Assembly (NCBI GenBank): GCA_003522085.1
Contig: DPGI01000009.1
Location: forward strand, 154,400-218,399
Length of the DNA stretch: 64,000 nt
From: Clostridiales bacterium
GTDB taxonomy: Bacteria > Bacillota > Clostridia > Christensenellales > UBA1242
Direction of reading: 5' to 3'
This document shows, in pieces, positions 1 through 7,951 of the stretch. The stretch's first letter is position 1; every line of letters starts with the position of its first letter. A model generated the notes under the pieces. It saw only the letters and a program-made list of their open reading frames with translations, ran no database searches and was not told where the DNA came from. Made by a program: the position numbers and the translations under genes.

Positions 1-45
1 GTTTGGTTTATAAAAAATATTAAGACAAAAAGATTAAAAAATGAC

Positions 46-74
46 TTGCTATCTTTATTTATTTATGTTATACT
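46..74 (+). promoter_or_regulatory. Promoter of the rpsF-ssb-rpsR-rpmE operon
   Basis: TTGCTA at 46-51 and TATACT at 69-74 are separated by 17 nt, with an extended -10 TG one base before the hexamer. Transcription is predicted to start near 81, leaving a leader of about 69 nt before rpsF. Confidence 0.75.
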
Positions 75-98
75 ATGCCAGTCGATAAAAAACTCTTT

Positions 99-121
99 GC
101 TTAAAGCGTGTGACTTTAAGC
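99..121 (+). promoter_or_regulatory. Leader hairpin upstream of rpsF
   Basis: GCTTAAAG (99-106) and CTTTAAGC (114-121) form a perfect 8-bp stem with a 7-nt loop inside the rpsF leader. Bacterial rpsF leaders are often bound by the S6:S18 complex for autoregulation, and this hairpin is in the right place. I do not see the CCG bulge typical of that motif, so the assignment is inference. Confidence 0.35.
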
Positions 122-149
122 CAAATTTGTCCAAAAGGAGGAAATCAAT

Positions 150-431
150 ATGCCAAGATATGAACTTCTTTATATAATTGCTCCAGACGTTGCTGAAGAC
201 AAAAGAGAAGAAATCATTGAAAAATTCCGTGCTTATGTTGAAGCAAAAGGTGGAAAGATTGAAGGCGTTGAAAAGTGGGGAATGAAAAAACTTGCTTATC
301 AAATCAACTTCAAATCTGAAGGCTTTTATGTTCTCATGAAAATGGAATTACCTGCCGGCGAAGTTGATGCTATGAGCAAACTCATGAACATCACTGAAGG
401 CATCATGCGTCATCAATTTGTTAGAATTTAA
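150..431 (+). CDS. rpsF: 30S ribosomal protein S6
   Basis: A 93-aa protein of normal S6 length that opens MPRYELLYIIAPD, the usual S6 first strand. S6 binds S18 on the platform of the small subunit. AAAGGAGG stands 8 nt before the ATG. It is the first gene of an S6-SSB-S18 operon, the classic Bacillota order, and is followed 25 nt later by ssb. Nothing is unusual in the protein. Confidence 0.97.
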   Translation: MPRYELLYIIAPDVAEDKREEIIEKFRAYVEAKGGKIEGVEKWGMKKLAYQINFKSEGFYVLMKMELPAGEVDAMSKLMNITEGIMRHQFVRI

Positions 432-456
432 TTTTTTATAACATTAGGAGAAAAAC

Positions 457-873
457 ATGAATAAAGTTATTTTAATCGGAAATCTTTCAAGGGATCCAGA
501 ACTTACAACCACAAACGGTGGAGTTTCTGTTTGCAGATTTACAATCGCTGTTCAAAGAAGATTTCAAAATGCCGAAGGCGAAAGAGATGCCGACTTCATC
601 AATATTGTTGTTTGGCGTGCTCAGGCTGAAAATTGCCATAAATATTTAAGAAAAGGTTCAAAATGTGCCGTTGACGGAAGACTTCAAACATCTTCTTATG
701 AAGCACAAGACGGAACTAGAAGATATGTAACAGAAGTTGTTGCAGATAACGTTGAATTTGTTGGGGCGAGAAGAGATGATGAAGACTCAGCCACAGTAAC
801 TAGAAGTGAAAAAACATCTTCAAAACCAGTTGCTGAACTTGAGCCGATTGATGATGACTCGCTTCCATTCTAA
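457..873 (+). CDS. ssb: Single-stranded DNA-binding protein
   Basis: A 138-aa protein. Residues 1 to about 105 form the OB-fold (MNKVILIGNLSRDPEL, then FINIVVWRAQAENC and KGSKCAVDGRLQ), which coats single-stranded DNA as a tetramer. The acidic end DDDSLPF is the tip that recruits repair and replication proteins. It lies between rpsF and rpsR, with AGGAG upstream, so its level is tied to ribosomal protein expression as in Bacillus. The linker between fold and tip is short. Confidence 0.97.
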   Translation: MNKVILIGNLSRDPELTTTNGGVSVCRFTIAVQRRFQNAEGERDADFINIVVWRAQAENCHKYLRKGSKCAVDGRLQTSSYEAQDGTRRYVTEVVADNVEFVGARRDDEDSATVTRSEKTSSKPVAELEPIDDDSLPF

Positions 874-885
874 AAGGAGAATAAT

Positions 886-1143
886 ATGAGCGAAGTTAAA
901 ACTGAAGAAAGACCAGTTAAAAAATTCCGCAAACCATCAAAGAAGAAAGTTTGTGCTTTCTGCGTTGCTGGTGAAAAGGAAATTGATTACAAAGACGTTG
1001 CTAAACTTAAAAAATTTATTACCGAAAAAGGAAAGATTTTGCCTAGAAGACAAACAGGTGTTTGCTCTCATCACCAAAGAAAACTTGCACTGGCAATCAA
1101 ACGTGCAAGAAATATGGCACTTCTTCCATTTGTTGGGGACTAA
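886..1143 (+). CDS. rpsR: 30S ribosomal protein S18
   Basis: An 85-aa basic protein. Its core ([20 protein letters not shown], then [22 protein letters not shown]) is diagnostic of S18, the partner of S6 in the small subunit. It starts 12 nt after ssb behind AAGGAG. The N-terminus carries a CAFC pair, a feature of zinc-binding S18 forms in some bacteria. Confidence 0.97.
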   Translation: MSEVKTEERPVKKFRKPSKKKVCAFCVAGEKEIDYKDVAKLKKFITEKGKILPRRQTGVCSHHQRKLALAIKRARNMALLPFVGD

Positions 1144-1152
1144 GGAGGAATC

Positions 1153-1359
1153 ATGAAAGAAAACATTCATCCAAATTATCATGAAGTTACTGTTGTTTGC
1201 GCATGTGGAAACACTTTCAAAACACGTTCAACAGTTAAAGGAGAGTCGCTTAGCGTCGACATTTGCAATCAATGCCATCCATTCTTCACAGGAAAGAAGA
1301 AAATTGTGGACGCAAGCGGAACAGTTGAAAAATTCAAGAAAAAATATAATATTGACTAA
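1153..1359 (+). CDS. rpmE: 50S ribosomal protein L31 (zinc type)
   Basis: A 68-aa protein that opens [12 protein letters not shown]. The four cysteines C16, C18, C38 and C41 make it the zinc-containing L31 form rather than the zinc-free paralogue used during zinc starvation. L31 bridges the two ribosomal subunits. It follows rpsR by 9 nt behind AAGGAGG and ends the operon at an intrinsic terminator. Confidence 0.96.
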   Translation: MKENIHPNYHEVTVVCACGNTFKTRSTVKGESLSVDICNQCHPFFTGKKKIVDASGTVEKFKKKYNID

Positions 1360-1362
1360 TTT

Positions 1363-1387
1363 AAAAACTCCAAGTTGGAGTTTTTTT
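1363..1387 (+). terminator. Terminator of the rpsF operon
   Basis: AAACTCCAA and TTGGAGTTT form a 9-bp stem with a one-base loop, followed by a run of T. The next promoter (TTGACA at 1389) starts directly behind it. Confidence 0.85.
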
Positions 1388-1388
1388 A

Positions 1389-1416
1389 TTGACAAAAATT
1401 ATATGTGTGTTAAAAT
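1389..1416 (+). promoter_or_regulatory. Promoter giving a predicted leaderless mRNA
   Basis: TTGACA (1389-1394), 16-nt spacer, TAAAAT (1411-1416). The predicted start site, 7 nt after the -10 box, falls on the ATG at 1423. No ribosome-binding site precedes that ATG. Confidence 0.7.
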
Positions 1417-1422
1417 TAAAGT

Positions 1423-2070
1423 ATGGAAAGAAAAAAGAAACAAAAATCTTTCATGAGCGCGCAGACTCGTGAAAAAATAAGTAAAGCAATTTTAAAGAAA
1501 CAGCATGCAAGTTATGCTGTTTATCAACCACCAAGAAGTTTTGATGAAGTAATCGAACATCTGCAAGAATATATTGAGCAGTTCGGAAATGCTGATGTTC
1601 CAACTCGATATGTTTGCGGTGATGGATTTAAATTGGGGCAATCAATTTATGCCTATAAAGGCAAAATGCGTGAACTTGAAGAAGGCGTATCAAAACGCAT
1701 AAAACCCGAAAAATACGAATTGCTTAAAAGCATGGGCGTTTCAACAGCTCGCAATGATCCGTATGGCCCCGCAATTGAAAAATGGCAAGAATTTTATGAA
1801 GAAAACGGACATTTTTATGTCCCAAAAAATTATTTCTGTCCTGGGGTGGACCTTTACAACAAAGTCAAACGAATCATGAAGATGCGTTGCGAAGGAAGAT
1901 TATCGAGCGATTATTCAAAAACTCTTGACGAAATGGGGGTTCCTAAAACTTGGAGTGAAGTTAGGCTCCAATATGAAGAGCTGTTAAAAAAACAACAAGC
2001 AGACAAGCGATTTAAAGAAAGGGTTGCAGCAATTTTAAATAAACATAAAGACGATGTTTATTTAAATTAA
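1423..2070 (+). CDS. Helicase-associated (HA) repeat protein
   Basis: A 215-aa protein. Residues about 40-106 and 115-175 are two copies of a module of the pattern Y..+.G...VP.....G..LG..+...+......L.......L..MGV. This fits the helicase-associated domain that usually sits in tandem behind a helicase core and is thought to bind nucleic acid. Here it stands alone with no helicase. A basic N-terminus and a charged helical tail flank the repeats. ATG 1423 sits on the predicted transcription start; M11 at 1453 is an alternative. It may be cotranscribed with the PrmC fusion 4 nt downstream. The role is unknown. Confidence 0.6.
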   Translation: MERKKKQKSFMSAQTREKISKAILKKQHASYAVYQPPRSFDEVIEHLQEYIEQFGNADVPTRYVCGDGFKLGQSIYAYKGKMRELEEGVSKRIKPEKYELLKSMGVSTARNDPYGPAIEKWQEFYEENGHFYVPKNYFCPGVDLYNKVKRIMKMRCEGRLSSDYSKTLDEMGVPKTWSEVRLQYEELLKKQQADKRFKERVAAILNKHKDDVYLN

Positions 2071-2073
2071 CTT

Positions 2074-3822
2074 ATGAGATTAAAATTTTCATATTTTGTT
2101 AAAAATCAAAGTATGAAAATTTTTTTATTTCCATGTTCGATTGGAGTTCGCGCGCAAAATGGCAATCGTGCTGCGCTTGCTGTCATTGACGAAAGGGGAT
2201 TAAAACGAATTCGCGCAGGTAGAACTAAAATAAAAGTGTTAGCACAAAAAATTCCAATAATTAGAGGAATTTGTTACTTTTTTGCTGCAATTTTTGCTCT
2301 TTTTTGCGCATTTTGGGATTCTTGTAAACTTTCAGAGAAGCCGCTTAATAGCGTGAGTAATAAAATTTCAAATAAATTAAATATAAAACGTGAAAGTGTT
2401 GTAATCACTTTACTACTGAGTGTGAGTGTTGGGATTTCGCTGTTTTTACTTGGTTATGTTCCGTCAAAAATGTATTCAGTTTTTATTGAAATGAACACGG
2501 ATTTTGGTTTAAGAAATTTTTTAATTGCGCTTATAAAAATTGCTATTATATTTTTGATTTTGATGATTTTAAGATTTTTGCCCATGACGCAAGACCTTTA
2601 CAAATTTAACGGCGCGTGCAATCAAGTGCAAAGAAGAGGCGGAAGTAGTATCTCTAAAACAAAATTCGACCACCATGGAACGTTTAATGTGCTGAATATA
2701 ATAATATTTACTTTTATTTTAAGCGTTTTTGTGATAACATGTGTTGGAGCAAGAATCGCATGGCATTGGGATATGCTGATAAATGTTGGATTGTTTTTTA
2801 CCTGCATGGCAGTAGCCTATGAAATTTGTTACTATTTTGACAAATGGAAAGTAACGCGTGCAATAGGAATTATAACAGATTGTTTTGTTTCGGCAAAGCC
2901 TAACATTACGCATGATGAAGTCGCGCGCATTGCATGGACGGAAGTCAAAATGTTTTCAAAAGAGGACGATGTGAAAGATAAAGAAAACTCGCTTTCAAGT
3001 TTGCTTGTTGAAATGCAAACCATTTTGGAAAGAGCGGGGAAATACGAAAAAAGCGATGTTGAATGGATTATTGCCACAGTTTTAGGGGTGTCAAGGCCAG
3101 AAGCCAAACTCGTAAAAGTTTTTTCGCCAAAACAATATCGCGACATTATCAAAGCAACATATGCACGCGCGGCGGGCAAACCGCTTTCGTCTATTTTTGG
3201 GTTTGTTGAATTTTACGGGTTACGATTTGATGTCAGCAAAAAGGTGCTTTCACCACGAATGGAAACCGAAATTTTGGTTGAACAAGTAGCAAAGGCGGCT
3301 CAAAATGACAAAATAAGCATACTTGACATCGGCACGGGCAGTGGAGCGATTGCGGTCACTCTTGCAAAAATCACAAACGCTTCGGTTACAGCGGTGGATG
3401 TTTCTAAGCAAGCCCTTGTGGTAGCCAAGAGTAATGCAGAAAAAAATGAAGTCAAAGTAGAATTTTTACAATCCGATTTATTTAGTCGATTGAAAAAATC
3501 TCGAAAGTTTGATATAATAGTGTCAAATCCACCATATATTCGTTCACTGGATATAGCAGGACTTGACGAAGAAGTTAAAAATTACGATCCAAAACTCAGC
3601 CTAGATGGGGGCGAAGATGGGCTTGATTTTTACAGAAGAATTTGCCAAGAAGCGCCTTTGCATTTAAAAAACGGCGGGCAAATTTTCTTCGAAATTGGGA
3701 AAGGACAATTTAAAGATGTGTCAAACATCTTACAACAAAATGGTTTCAGTGAGATAGCAAGTAAAAAGGATTATTCAAATATAATTAGAGTAGTAAGGGC
3801 AAAATATGACAAACGCAAATGA
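2074..3822 (+). CDS. prmC: DUF1385-like membrane domain fused to PrmC release-factor methyltransferase
   Basis: A 582-aa fusion. Residues about 15-280 hold several membrane helices and remnants of the DUF1385/YqhQ family (the KIPIIRGI stretch and the mid-protein helical block), but the usual GGQAVIEGVM and HGAEHK motifs are gone. Residues about 300-582 are a complete PrmC: a helical N-domain, the SAM motif DIGTGSGAIAV (near 418) and catalytic NPPYI (485-489). PrmC methylates the GGQ glutamine of release factors, and prfA follows, overlapping by 17 nt. In related Bacillota yqhQ, prmC and prfA are separate neighbours, so this is a gene fusion. No ribosome-binding site precedes 2074; M14 at 2113 is an alternative start. 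Confidence 0.85.
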   Translation: MRLKFSYFVKNQSMKIFLFPCSIGVRAQNGNRAALAVIDERGLKRIRAGRTKIKVLAQKIPIIRGICYFFAAIFALFCAFWDSCKLSEKPLNSVSNKISNKLNIKRESVVITLLLSVSVGISLFLLGYVPSKMYSVFIEMNTDFGLRNFLIALIKIAIIFLILMILRFLPMTQDLYKFNGACNQVQRRGGSSISKTKFDHHGTFNVLNIIIFTFILSVFVITCVGARIAWHWDMLINVGLFFTCMAVAYEICYYFDKWKVTRAIGIITDCFVSAKPNITHDEVARIAWTEVKMFSKEDDVKDKENSLSSLLVEMQTILERAGKYEKSDVEWIIATVLGVSRPEAKLVKVFSPKQYRDIIKATYARAAGKPLSSIFGFVEFYGLRFDVSKKVLSPRMETEILVEQVAKAAQNDKISILDIGTGSGAIAVTLAKITNASVTAVDVSKQALVVAKSNAEKNEVKVEFLQSDLFSRLKKSRKFDIIVSNPPYIRSLDIAGLDEEVKNYDPKLSLDGGEDGLDFYRRICQEAPLHLKNGGQIFFEIGKGQFKDVSNILQQNGFSEIASKKDYSNIIRVVRAKYDKRK

Positions 3823-4894
3823 TATTTTACAAAAAACATTAAAAATTAGACAGAGAAGCGACGAACTTTCTGAGCAAATAGCTTCTCCTTCTGTCATTGC
3901 AGACAACAAAACTTGGAGAGCGCTTGCAAAAGAGCACGCCTCGCTGCAAGAAATTGTTGAGGCTTCGCAAAAGCTTGAAAAAGCGATTGAAGATCGCAAC
4001 AACTGTGAGCATGACCGCGACAACGAGCATGATCACGAACTTAAAGCAATGTTTGAAGAAGAATGCGAAAATTTAAATAAAAAAATTGAACAGTTATGTG
4101 AAGAAATCAAATTTTTGCTTTTGCCGAAAGATGAAAATGATGACGGCAATATTATTATGGAAATTCGTTCTGCTGCAGGCGGGGAAGAATCGGCTTTGTT
4201 TGCGACTGAACTTATGAGAATGTATAGTTATTATGCAGAAAAACATCATTGGAAAATCGAAATTTCTGATATAAACGAAACCGAACTAGGCGGAATTAAA
4301 GAAGTTACTTTCACGGTTAAAGGAAAGGGTGCTTACGCTAGACTTAAATACGAAGCGGGAGTGCACAGAGTGCAACGCGTGCCAGAAACAGAATCGCAAG
4401 GAAGAATCCATACGTCTACTGCGACGGTTGCTGTTTTGCCTGAAGTTGAAGATGTTGATTTTGAAATTCTTGACAGCGACCTTAAAATCGATACATATCG
4501 TGCCAGCGGCGCTGGTGGACAGCACATTAACAAAACAGAATCGGCAATCAGAATTACACACATTCCAACGGGAATCGTTGTTGCGTGCCAGACACAAAGA
4601 TCACAAATTCAAAACCGTGAAGTTGCGATGAATATGCTTAAATCAAAGCTTTATGAACTTTATGAGTCGCAACGACAAAAAGAACAAAAAGACAAGCGCC
4701 ATTCACAAGTGGGAACGGGGGACCGTAGTGAAAGAGTTAGAACTTACAACTATCCTCAAGGTCGAGTTACTGACCACAGAGTAAATGTTTCGTCTTTTGA
4801 TTTGGAAGGCGTTTTGAATGGAGATATTGACATATTCATCGATGCATTGATTTTAAAAGATAGAACCGAACAACTTGAGAGCGGGGAAGAATAA
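3806..4894 (+). CDS. prfA: Peptide chain release factor 1
   Basis: A 362-aa RF1. The PxT tripeptide that reads UAA/UAG is P193-E194-T195 in RVPETESQGRIHTS; many RF1 proteins have PAT there. The catalytic GGQ at 237-239 lies in GAGGQHINKTESAIRITH and is the substrate of the upstream PrmC. The domain order and length match bacterial RF1. It starts inside the end of prmC, so translation is likely coupled. A hairpin-rich intergenic block follows. Confidence 0.97.
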   Translation: MTNANDILQKTLKIRQRSDELSEQIASPSVIADNKTWRALAKEHASLQEIVEASQKLEKAIEDRNNCEHDRDNEHDHELKAMFEEECENLNKKIEQLCEEIKFLLLPKDENDDGNIIMEIRSAAGGEESALFATELMRMYSYYAEKHHWKIEISDINETELGGIKEVTFTVKGKGAYARLKYEAGVHRVQRVPETESQGRIHTSTATVAVLPEVEDVDFEILDSDLKIDTYRASGAGGQHINKTESAIRITHIPTGIVVACQTQRSQIQNREVAMNMLKSKLYELYESQRQKEQKDKRHSQVGTGDRSERVRTYNYPQGRVTDHRVNVSSFDLEGVLNGDIDIFIDALILKDRTEQLESGEE

Positions 4895-5009
4895 GCGGGC
4901 TTTGCCAGCGCTTTGGTGCGCTAACAGGCTTTCGACAGCGAAAGCCTGCGAAAACAAAAAAATACGAGCAAAATCAATTTTGCTCGTTTTTTTGTTTTGC
5001 AAAGCCCGC
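4894..5009. terminator. Nested inverted-repeat block with bidirectional terminator between prfA and rplI
   Basis: The 11-nt arms GCGGGCTTTGC (4894-4904) and GCAAAGCCCGC (4999-5009) enclose three further hairpins: AGCGC/GCGCT, AGGCTTTCG/CGAAAGCCT, and a long stem centred near 4977 with CGAGCAAAAT/ATTTTGCTCG flanked by A and T runs. The last is an intrinsic terminator usable from both convergent genes. The outer arms and GC-rich inner stems exceed what a terminator needs. Confidence 0.7.
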
Positions 5010-5023
5010 GTTGTCCTTTGAAC

Positions 5024-5467
5024 TTAGTTTGTTGAGTCTACGACAACTTTTACCACTGATGTAACTTTTGGATGAAGTTTGATTGAAACTGAATAAATTC
5101 CGGCATTTTTAATTGAAGGGCATTCAATTTTTTTCTTGTCGATATTAAAGCCAAGACTAACAAGTTTTTCAGCAATTTCTTTGCTTGTTATCGCCCCAAA
5201 ACTTTTTCCGTTTTCGCCACATTTAATTGAAAGGTTGATTTGTAGATTTTTGAGTTTTTCTGCTTCGTTTTGAGCAGCCTTTAATGCTTCGGCTTTATGA
5301 AAAGCGTCGGCAGATGATTGTTGTGCATGGTTTGAAAGTGCCGTGTTGTCTGCCACGACAGCAAGTTTGTTTTTCAATAAATAATTTTGTCCATATCCGG
5401 CAGCAACTTCTTTCACTTCGCCTTTTTTGCCGCAGCCACGAACGTCACTTAAAAGAATAACTTTCAT
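5024..5467 (-). CDS. rplI: 50S ribosomal protein L9
   Basis: A 147-aa protein. It starts [18 protein letters not shown] and continues with the [15 protein letters not shown] motif, the N-terminal rRNA-binding domain of L9. A long helix then connects to the C-terminal domain ([21 protein letters not shown]). The gene is monocistronic, convergent with prfA, with AAGGAGAG before the ATG. In many Bacillota rplI sits with dnaB and yybT, which are not here. Confidence 0.95.
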   Translation of the reverse strand: MKVILLSDVRGCGKKGEVKEVAAGYGQNYLLKNKLAVVADNTALSNHAQQSSADAFHKAEALKAAQNEAEKLKNLQINLSIKCGENGKSFGAITSKEIAEKLVSLGFNIDKKKIECPSIKNAGIYSVSIKLHPKVTSVVKVVVDSTN

Positions 5468-5548
5468 TTTTCTCTCCTTATAAAAATATTACTTTATATT
5501 TGGTTAAAAGTCAATTAAAATGGGAAAACTTATGCCAGGAGAAAAAGC

Positions 5549-5860
5549 ATGGACATTAGGTGTAGAAAATTGAAATGCAAATACAACGATCATTTTACGT
5601 GCAAAGCAAAAAGTTTGGACGTTTCTAAAAACGCGATTTGCAATATTTATGAGCCAGACGAAAACAAGCCTCAGCCTGACACAACGGCAAGATTGTTTGA
5701 GCGAACTCCAAAATTCAGTCCACAACGGGATTCGAAAGCGGTTGACATATGTTGCGGCGCGGATTGTTTGCTTAAACATGAAGGGAAATGCATCGCCAAT
5801 GGCATAACAATAAATGATTATCGAGCCAAGCCTTATTGCCTGACATTTTTGAAAAAGTAA
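5549..5860 (+). CDS. Cysteine-rich DUF1540-like protein (two modules)
   Basis: A 103-aa protein with two Cys motifs. Residues 5-31 have C5, C10, C18 and C31 with the pattern C....CKYN....CKA, very like the DUF1540 motif of Clostridia. The C-terminal third repeats it more loosely (CCGADCLLKHEGKCIA...YC). Four Cys per module suggests metal binding, but the function of DUF1540 is not established. CAGGAG stands 8 nt before the ATG. Confidence 0.6.
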   Translation: MDIRCRKLKCKYNDHFTCKAKSLDVSKNAICNIYEPDENKPQPDTTARLFERTPKFSPQRDSKAVDICCGADCLLKHEGKCIANGITINDYRAKPYCLTFLKK

Positions 5861-5861
5861 C

Positions 5862-5890
5862 TTGCAAAAAAAATGTAACTATTGTATAAT
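5862..5890 (+). promoter_or_regulatory. Promoter giving a predicted leaderless mRNA
   Basis: TTGCAA (5862-5867), 17-nt spacer, TATAAT (5885-5890). The predicted start is 5897, the A of the ATG. No Shine-Dalgarno sequence is present. Confidence 0.75.
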
Positions 5891-5896
5891 ATTTAT

Positions 5897-7246
5897 ATGG
5901 AAAAAAACACACGTCCGCAAAAGGAAACATGGAAGGTTTTTGGAAGTGATGAAATCCTTGAAGATAAGGAATTGATTGACTATTACAAATTGCACCTTTA
6001 TGATGAAAAATTGATAAACAAGCTCCTTGGTGAATTTACAGACAAAGGAGAATATGTTTTGCCTGATGATGTAAAAACACCACTTGTTAAAGTGAAAAAA
6101 CTCATAACATTTTCGGGCGAAAATTCTTATGCGGCAGAAACGCCAGTTAAAAATCAAACCATGAGATTTTTGGTTAAATACTGGTATGTAGAAAAAATGG
6201 GGATCGCCAACTTGTATTTTATTGAAAACCTTGATGGCGAAGATATGAGAACATTTGTTGCTCAATTCATAGGTGAAAACAACAGCGATTTTCTTACGCG
6301 TGTTAAAGCGGCTTTCAATTTAAACAGCGACATAGATGAATTTGCTGACGACTATTTTGATCAGTTGCAACAAAAATATGATTTTTTAACTGCCAAGAAA
6401 GCTGAAAGAGACTTTGTAGTAGAAATTCAATCGGAATATTACCTGCGTGAAATGCTGGAACTTTTAAAAGAAAAAGGCGGTGAAAAAGGGAAAGCTATTG
6501 CCGAGCAAATAGAACAAGAAATTGAAGAAAAAAAGTTACTTATAAATAAAGAAGGCATGTATACTTTGCTTCGTCTTAAAATGGACAAGTTGATTATCGC
6601 TTCTGGCGGGTTTAACGAACTTAAAAAAGTGATTATAACCTTGCCAAAGGCCGTGCAAAATTATACTAAGCCAGTTAAAGATTATGATGACATTTCACAA
6701 AAACTTGATGCTATGAAAGTGCCTGATACTCCTAAAACAAAAGCCGCGTCGGGAGCAAGAAATGCAGCAGGCAAAAAAGCGGCCAAGAAGGGTAAACCCT
6801 TTACACCACCTAAAACTAAATCTTATTATTCATTAGACACACCTAAAAAGCCGGCAAAAACTAAAGAATTAATGTTGGGGCATAAGTCTTCTGTAACACC
6901 AGCAGCGAAAGGCAATGATAGTGTTGCGCAAACAAAGCCAGCCACAAGCGACAAAAGTGCAACGACTCCTGTAATCAAGCCAACCATAAAATATAACACT
7001 CCTGGGGTTATGTTTGATTTTGCAGATGCATATTTCTTAGATAAATACAGCCCAAGCAATATCAATTTAGTGGCTTCATCAAATCAAACCAAGACATTAC
7101 AGATGATGGATGAAAAATATGTTTCATCACCAAAAAACGAGAGCCTTGAAGGTGTTTATTTAAAAGAAACAATAAAGCCAACCGAAAGCAGCCTTCTAGA
7201 AAATCCAGCGCCAAAAGCGGACCTTGTTGATATTCTTGTTTACTAA
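5897..7246 (+). CDS. Hypothetical protein with a charged N-half and low-complexity linker
   Basis: A 449-aa protein not recognised. The first ~270 residues are acidic, mixed helix and strand, with a coiled-coil-like charged run around 170-215. Residues about 280-390 are rich in Lys, Ala, Pro and Thr and look disordered. The C-terminus is Ser/Asn-rich. There is no signal peptide or membrane segment, so it is probably cytoplasmic. I chose ATG 5897 over the in-frame TTG at 5882 because the TTG lies inside the promoter. It ends at a bidirectional terminator facing the next unknown gene. Confidence 0.7.
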   Translation: MEKNTRPQKETWKVFGSDEILEDKELIDYYKLHLYDEKLINKLLGEFTDKGEYVLPDDVKTPLVKVKKLITFSGENSYAAETPVKNQTMRFLVKYWYVEKMGIANLYFIENLDGEDMRTFVAQFIGENNSDFLTRVKAAFNLNSDIDEFADDYFDQLQQKYDFLTAKKAERDFVVEIQSEYYLREMLELLKEKGGEKGKAIAEQIEQEIEEKKLLINKEGMYTLLRLKMDKLIIASGGFNELKKVIITLPKAVQNYTKPVKDYDDISQKLDAMKVPDTPKTKAASGARNAAGKKAAKKGKPFTPPKTKSYYSLDTPKKPAKTKELMLGHKSSVTPAAKGNDSVAQTKPATSDKSATTPVIKPTIKYNTPGVMFDFADAYFLDKYSPSNINLVASSNQTKTLQMMDEKYVSSPKNESLEGVYLKETIKPTESSLLENPAPKADLVDILVY

Positions 7247-7281
7247 ATAAAAAAAGAACAATTTAATTTGTTCTTTTTTTT
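7247..7281. terminator. Bidirectional terminator
   Basis: AAAGAACAA and TTGTTCTTT form the stem, with a run of A on the left and a run of T on the right, so it can end both convergent genes. Confidence 0.8.
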
Positions 7282-7295
7282 ATAACAAATATATT

Positions 7296-7805
7296 TTAAA
7301 TTGAAGGGACGTCGTGTTCAACACATTTGTTTACTGTTTCTTGGAAAGTAACAAGTGCATTGTTTGCGTCGATGTTGACTTTGTCAAGCTCTTCAACGGG
7401 TTTTAATTGTCCGTTTTCCATAAGATCATTGATATATTGGTGGAAGTTGAAGATTTGAAGTTCGCTTGAATTTCTTGCATATGATCCTGGGTTTCTTGAT
7501 AAGCCACCTGTGAATCCTGAAAGATTTTGGAAAACAAGTGAACGTGAATATTTGACAAAGTTTTTGTCAAATTGTCTTAAAAAGTCTCTGCATTCTGCTT
7601 CGTTTACGATTGGAGTTGAAACTGTTGATGCCATTGGGCTGTCAAGCCATGCTTGATAAGTTTCATCATTTTCAACTGGCACATAATTTGCATCATGCTT
7701 TCTATAAATATAATCCACCAAATTAAACATAATCAAGCATAAATTTTTTTGTTGAATGTTTAATTTATCAACATTGGCTTTACTTAATTCGGTAATGTAT
7801 TTCAT
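7296..7805 (-). CDS. Hypothetical protein
   Basis: A 169-aa soluble protein not recognised. It is predicted mainly helical, with no Cys cluster, signal peptide or membrane segment. A CGGAGG site stands 5 nt before the ATG, so this is a translated gene. It is convergent with the 449-aa unknown gene and divergent from the flippase gene. Confidence 0.65.
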   Translation of the reverse strand: MKYITELSKANVDKLNIQQKNLCLIMFNLVDYIYRKHDANYVPVENDETYQAWLDSPMASTVSTPIVNEAECRDFLRQFDKNFVKYSRSLVFQNLSGFTGGLSRNPGSYARNSSELQIFNFHQYINDLMENGQLKPVEELDKVNIDANNALVTFQETVNKCVEHDVPSI

Positions 7806-7915
7806 GTTTTCCTCCGTTTGACTTTTGTTTTGTATAACTTTTTTGCTGATTTTAGAGCTATATTGGTCTATGTTTGTCTAATTATAACATAAAAGTTTTG
7901 GTTTGTAAATACCCT

Positions 7916-7945
7916 TTGCATAAGATTTTTTATTAAGTTTACACT
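7916..7945 (+). promoter_or_regulatory. Promoter giving a predicted leaderless mRNA
   Basis: TTGCAT (7916-7921), 18-nt spacer, TACACT (7940-7945). The ATG at 7952 is 7 nt after the -10 box and has no ribosome-binding site. Confidence 0.6.
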
Positions 7946-7951
7946 AAGATT

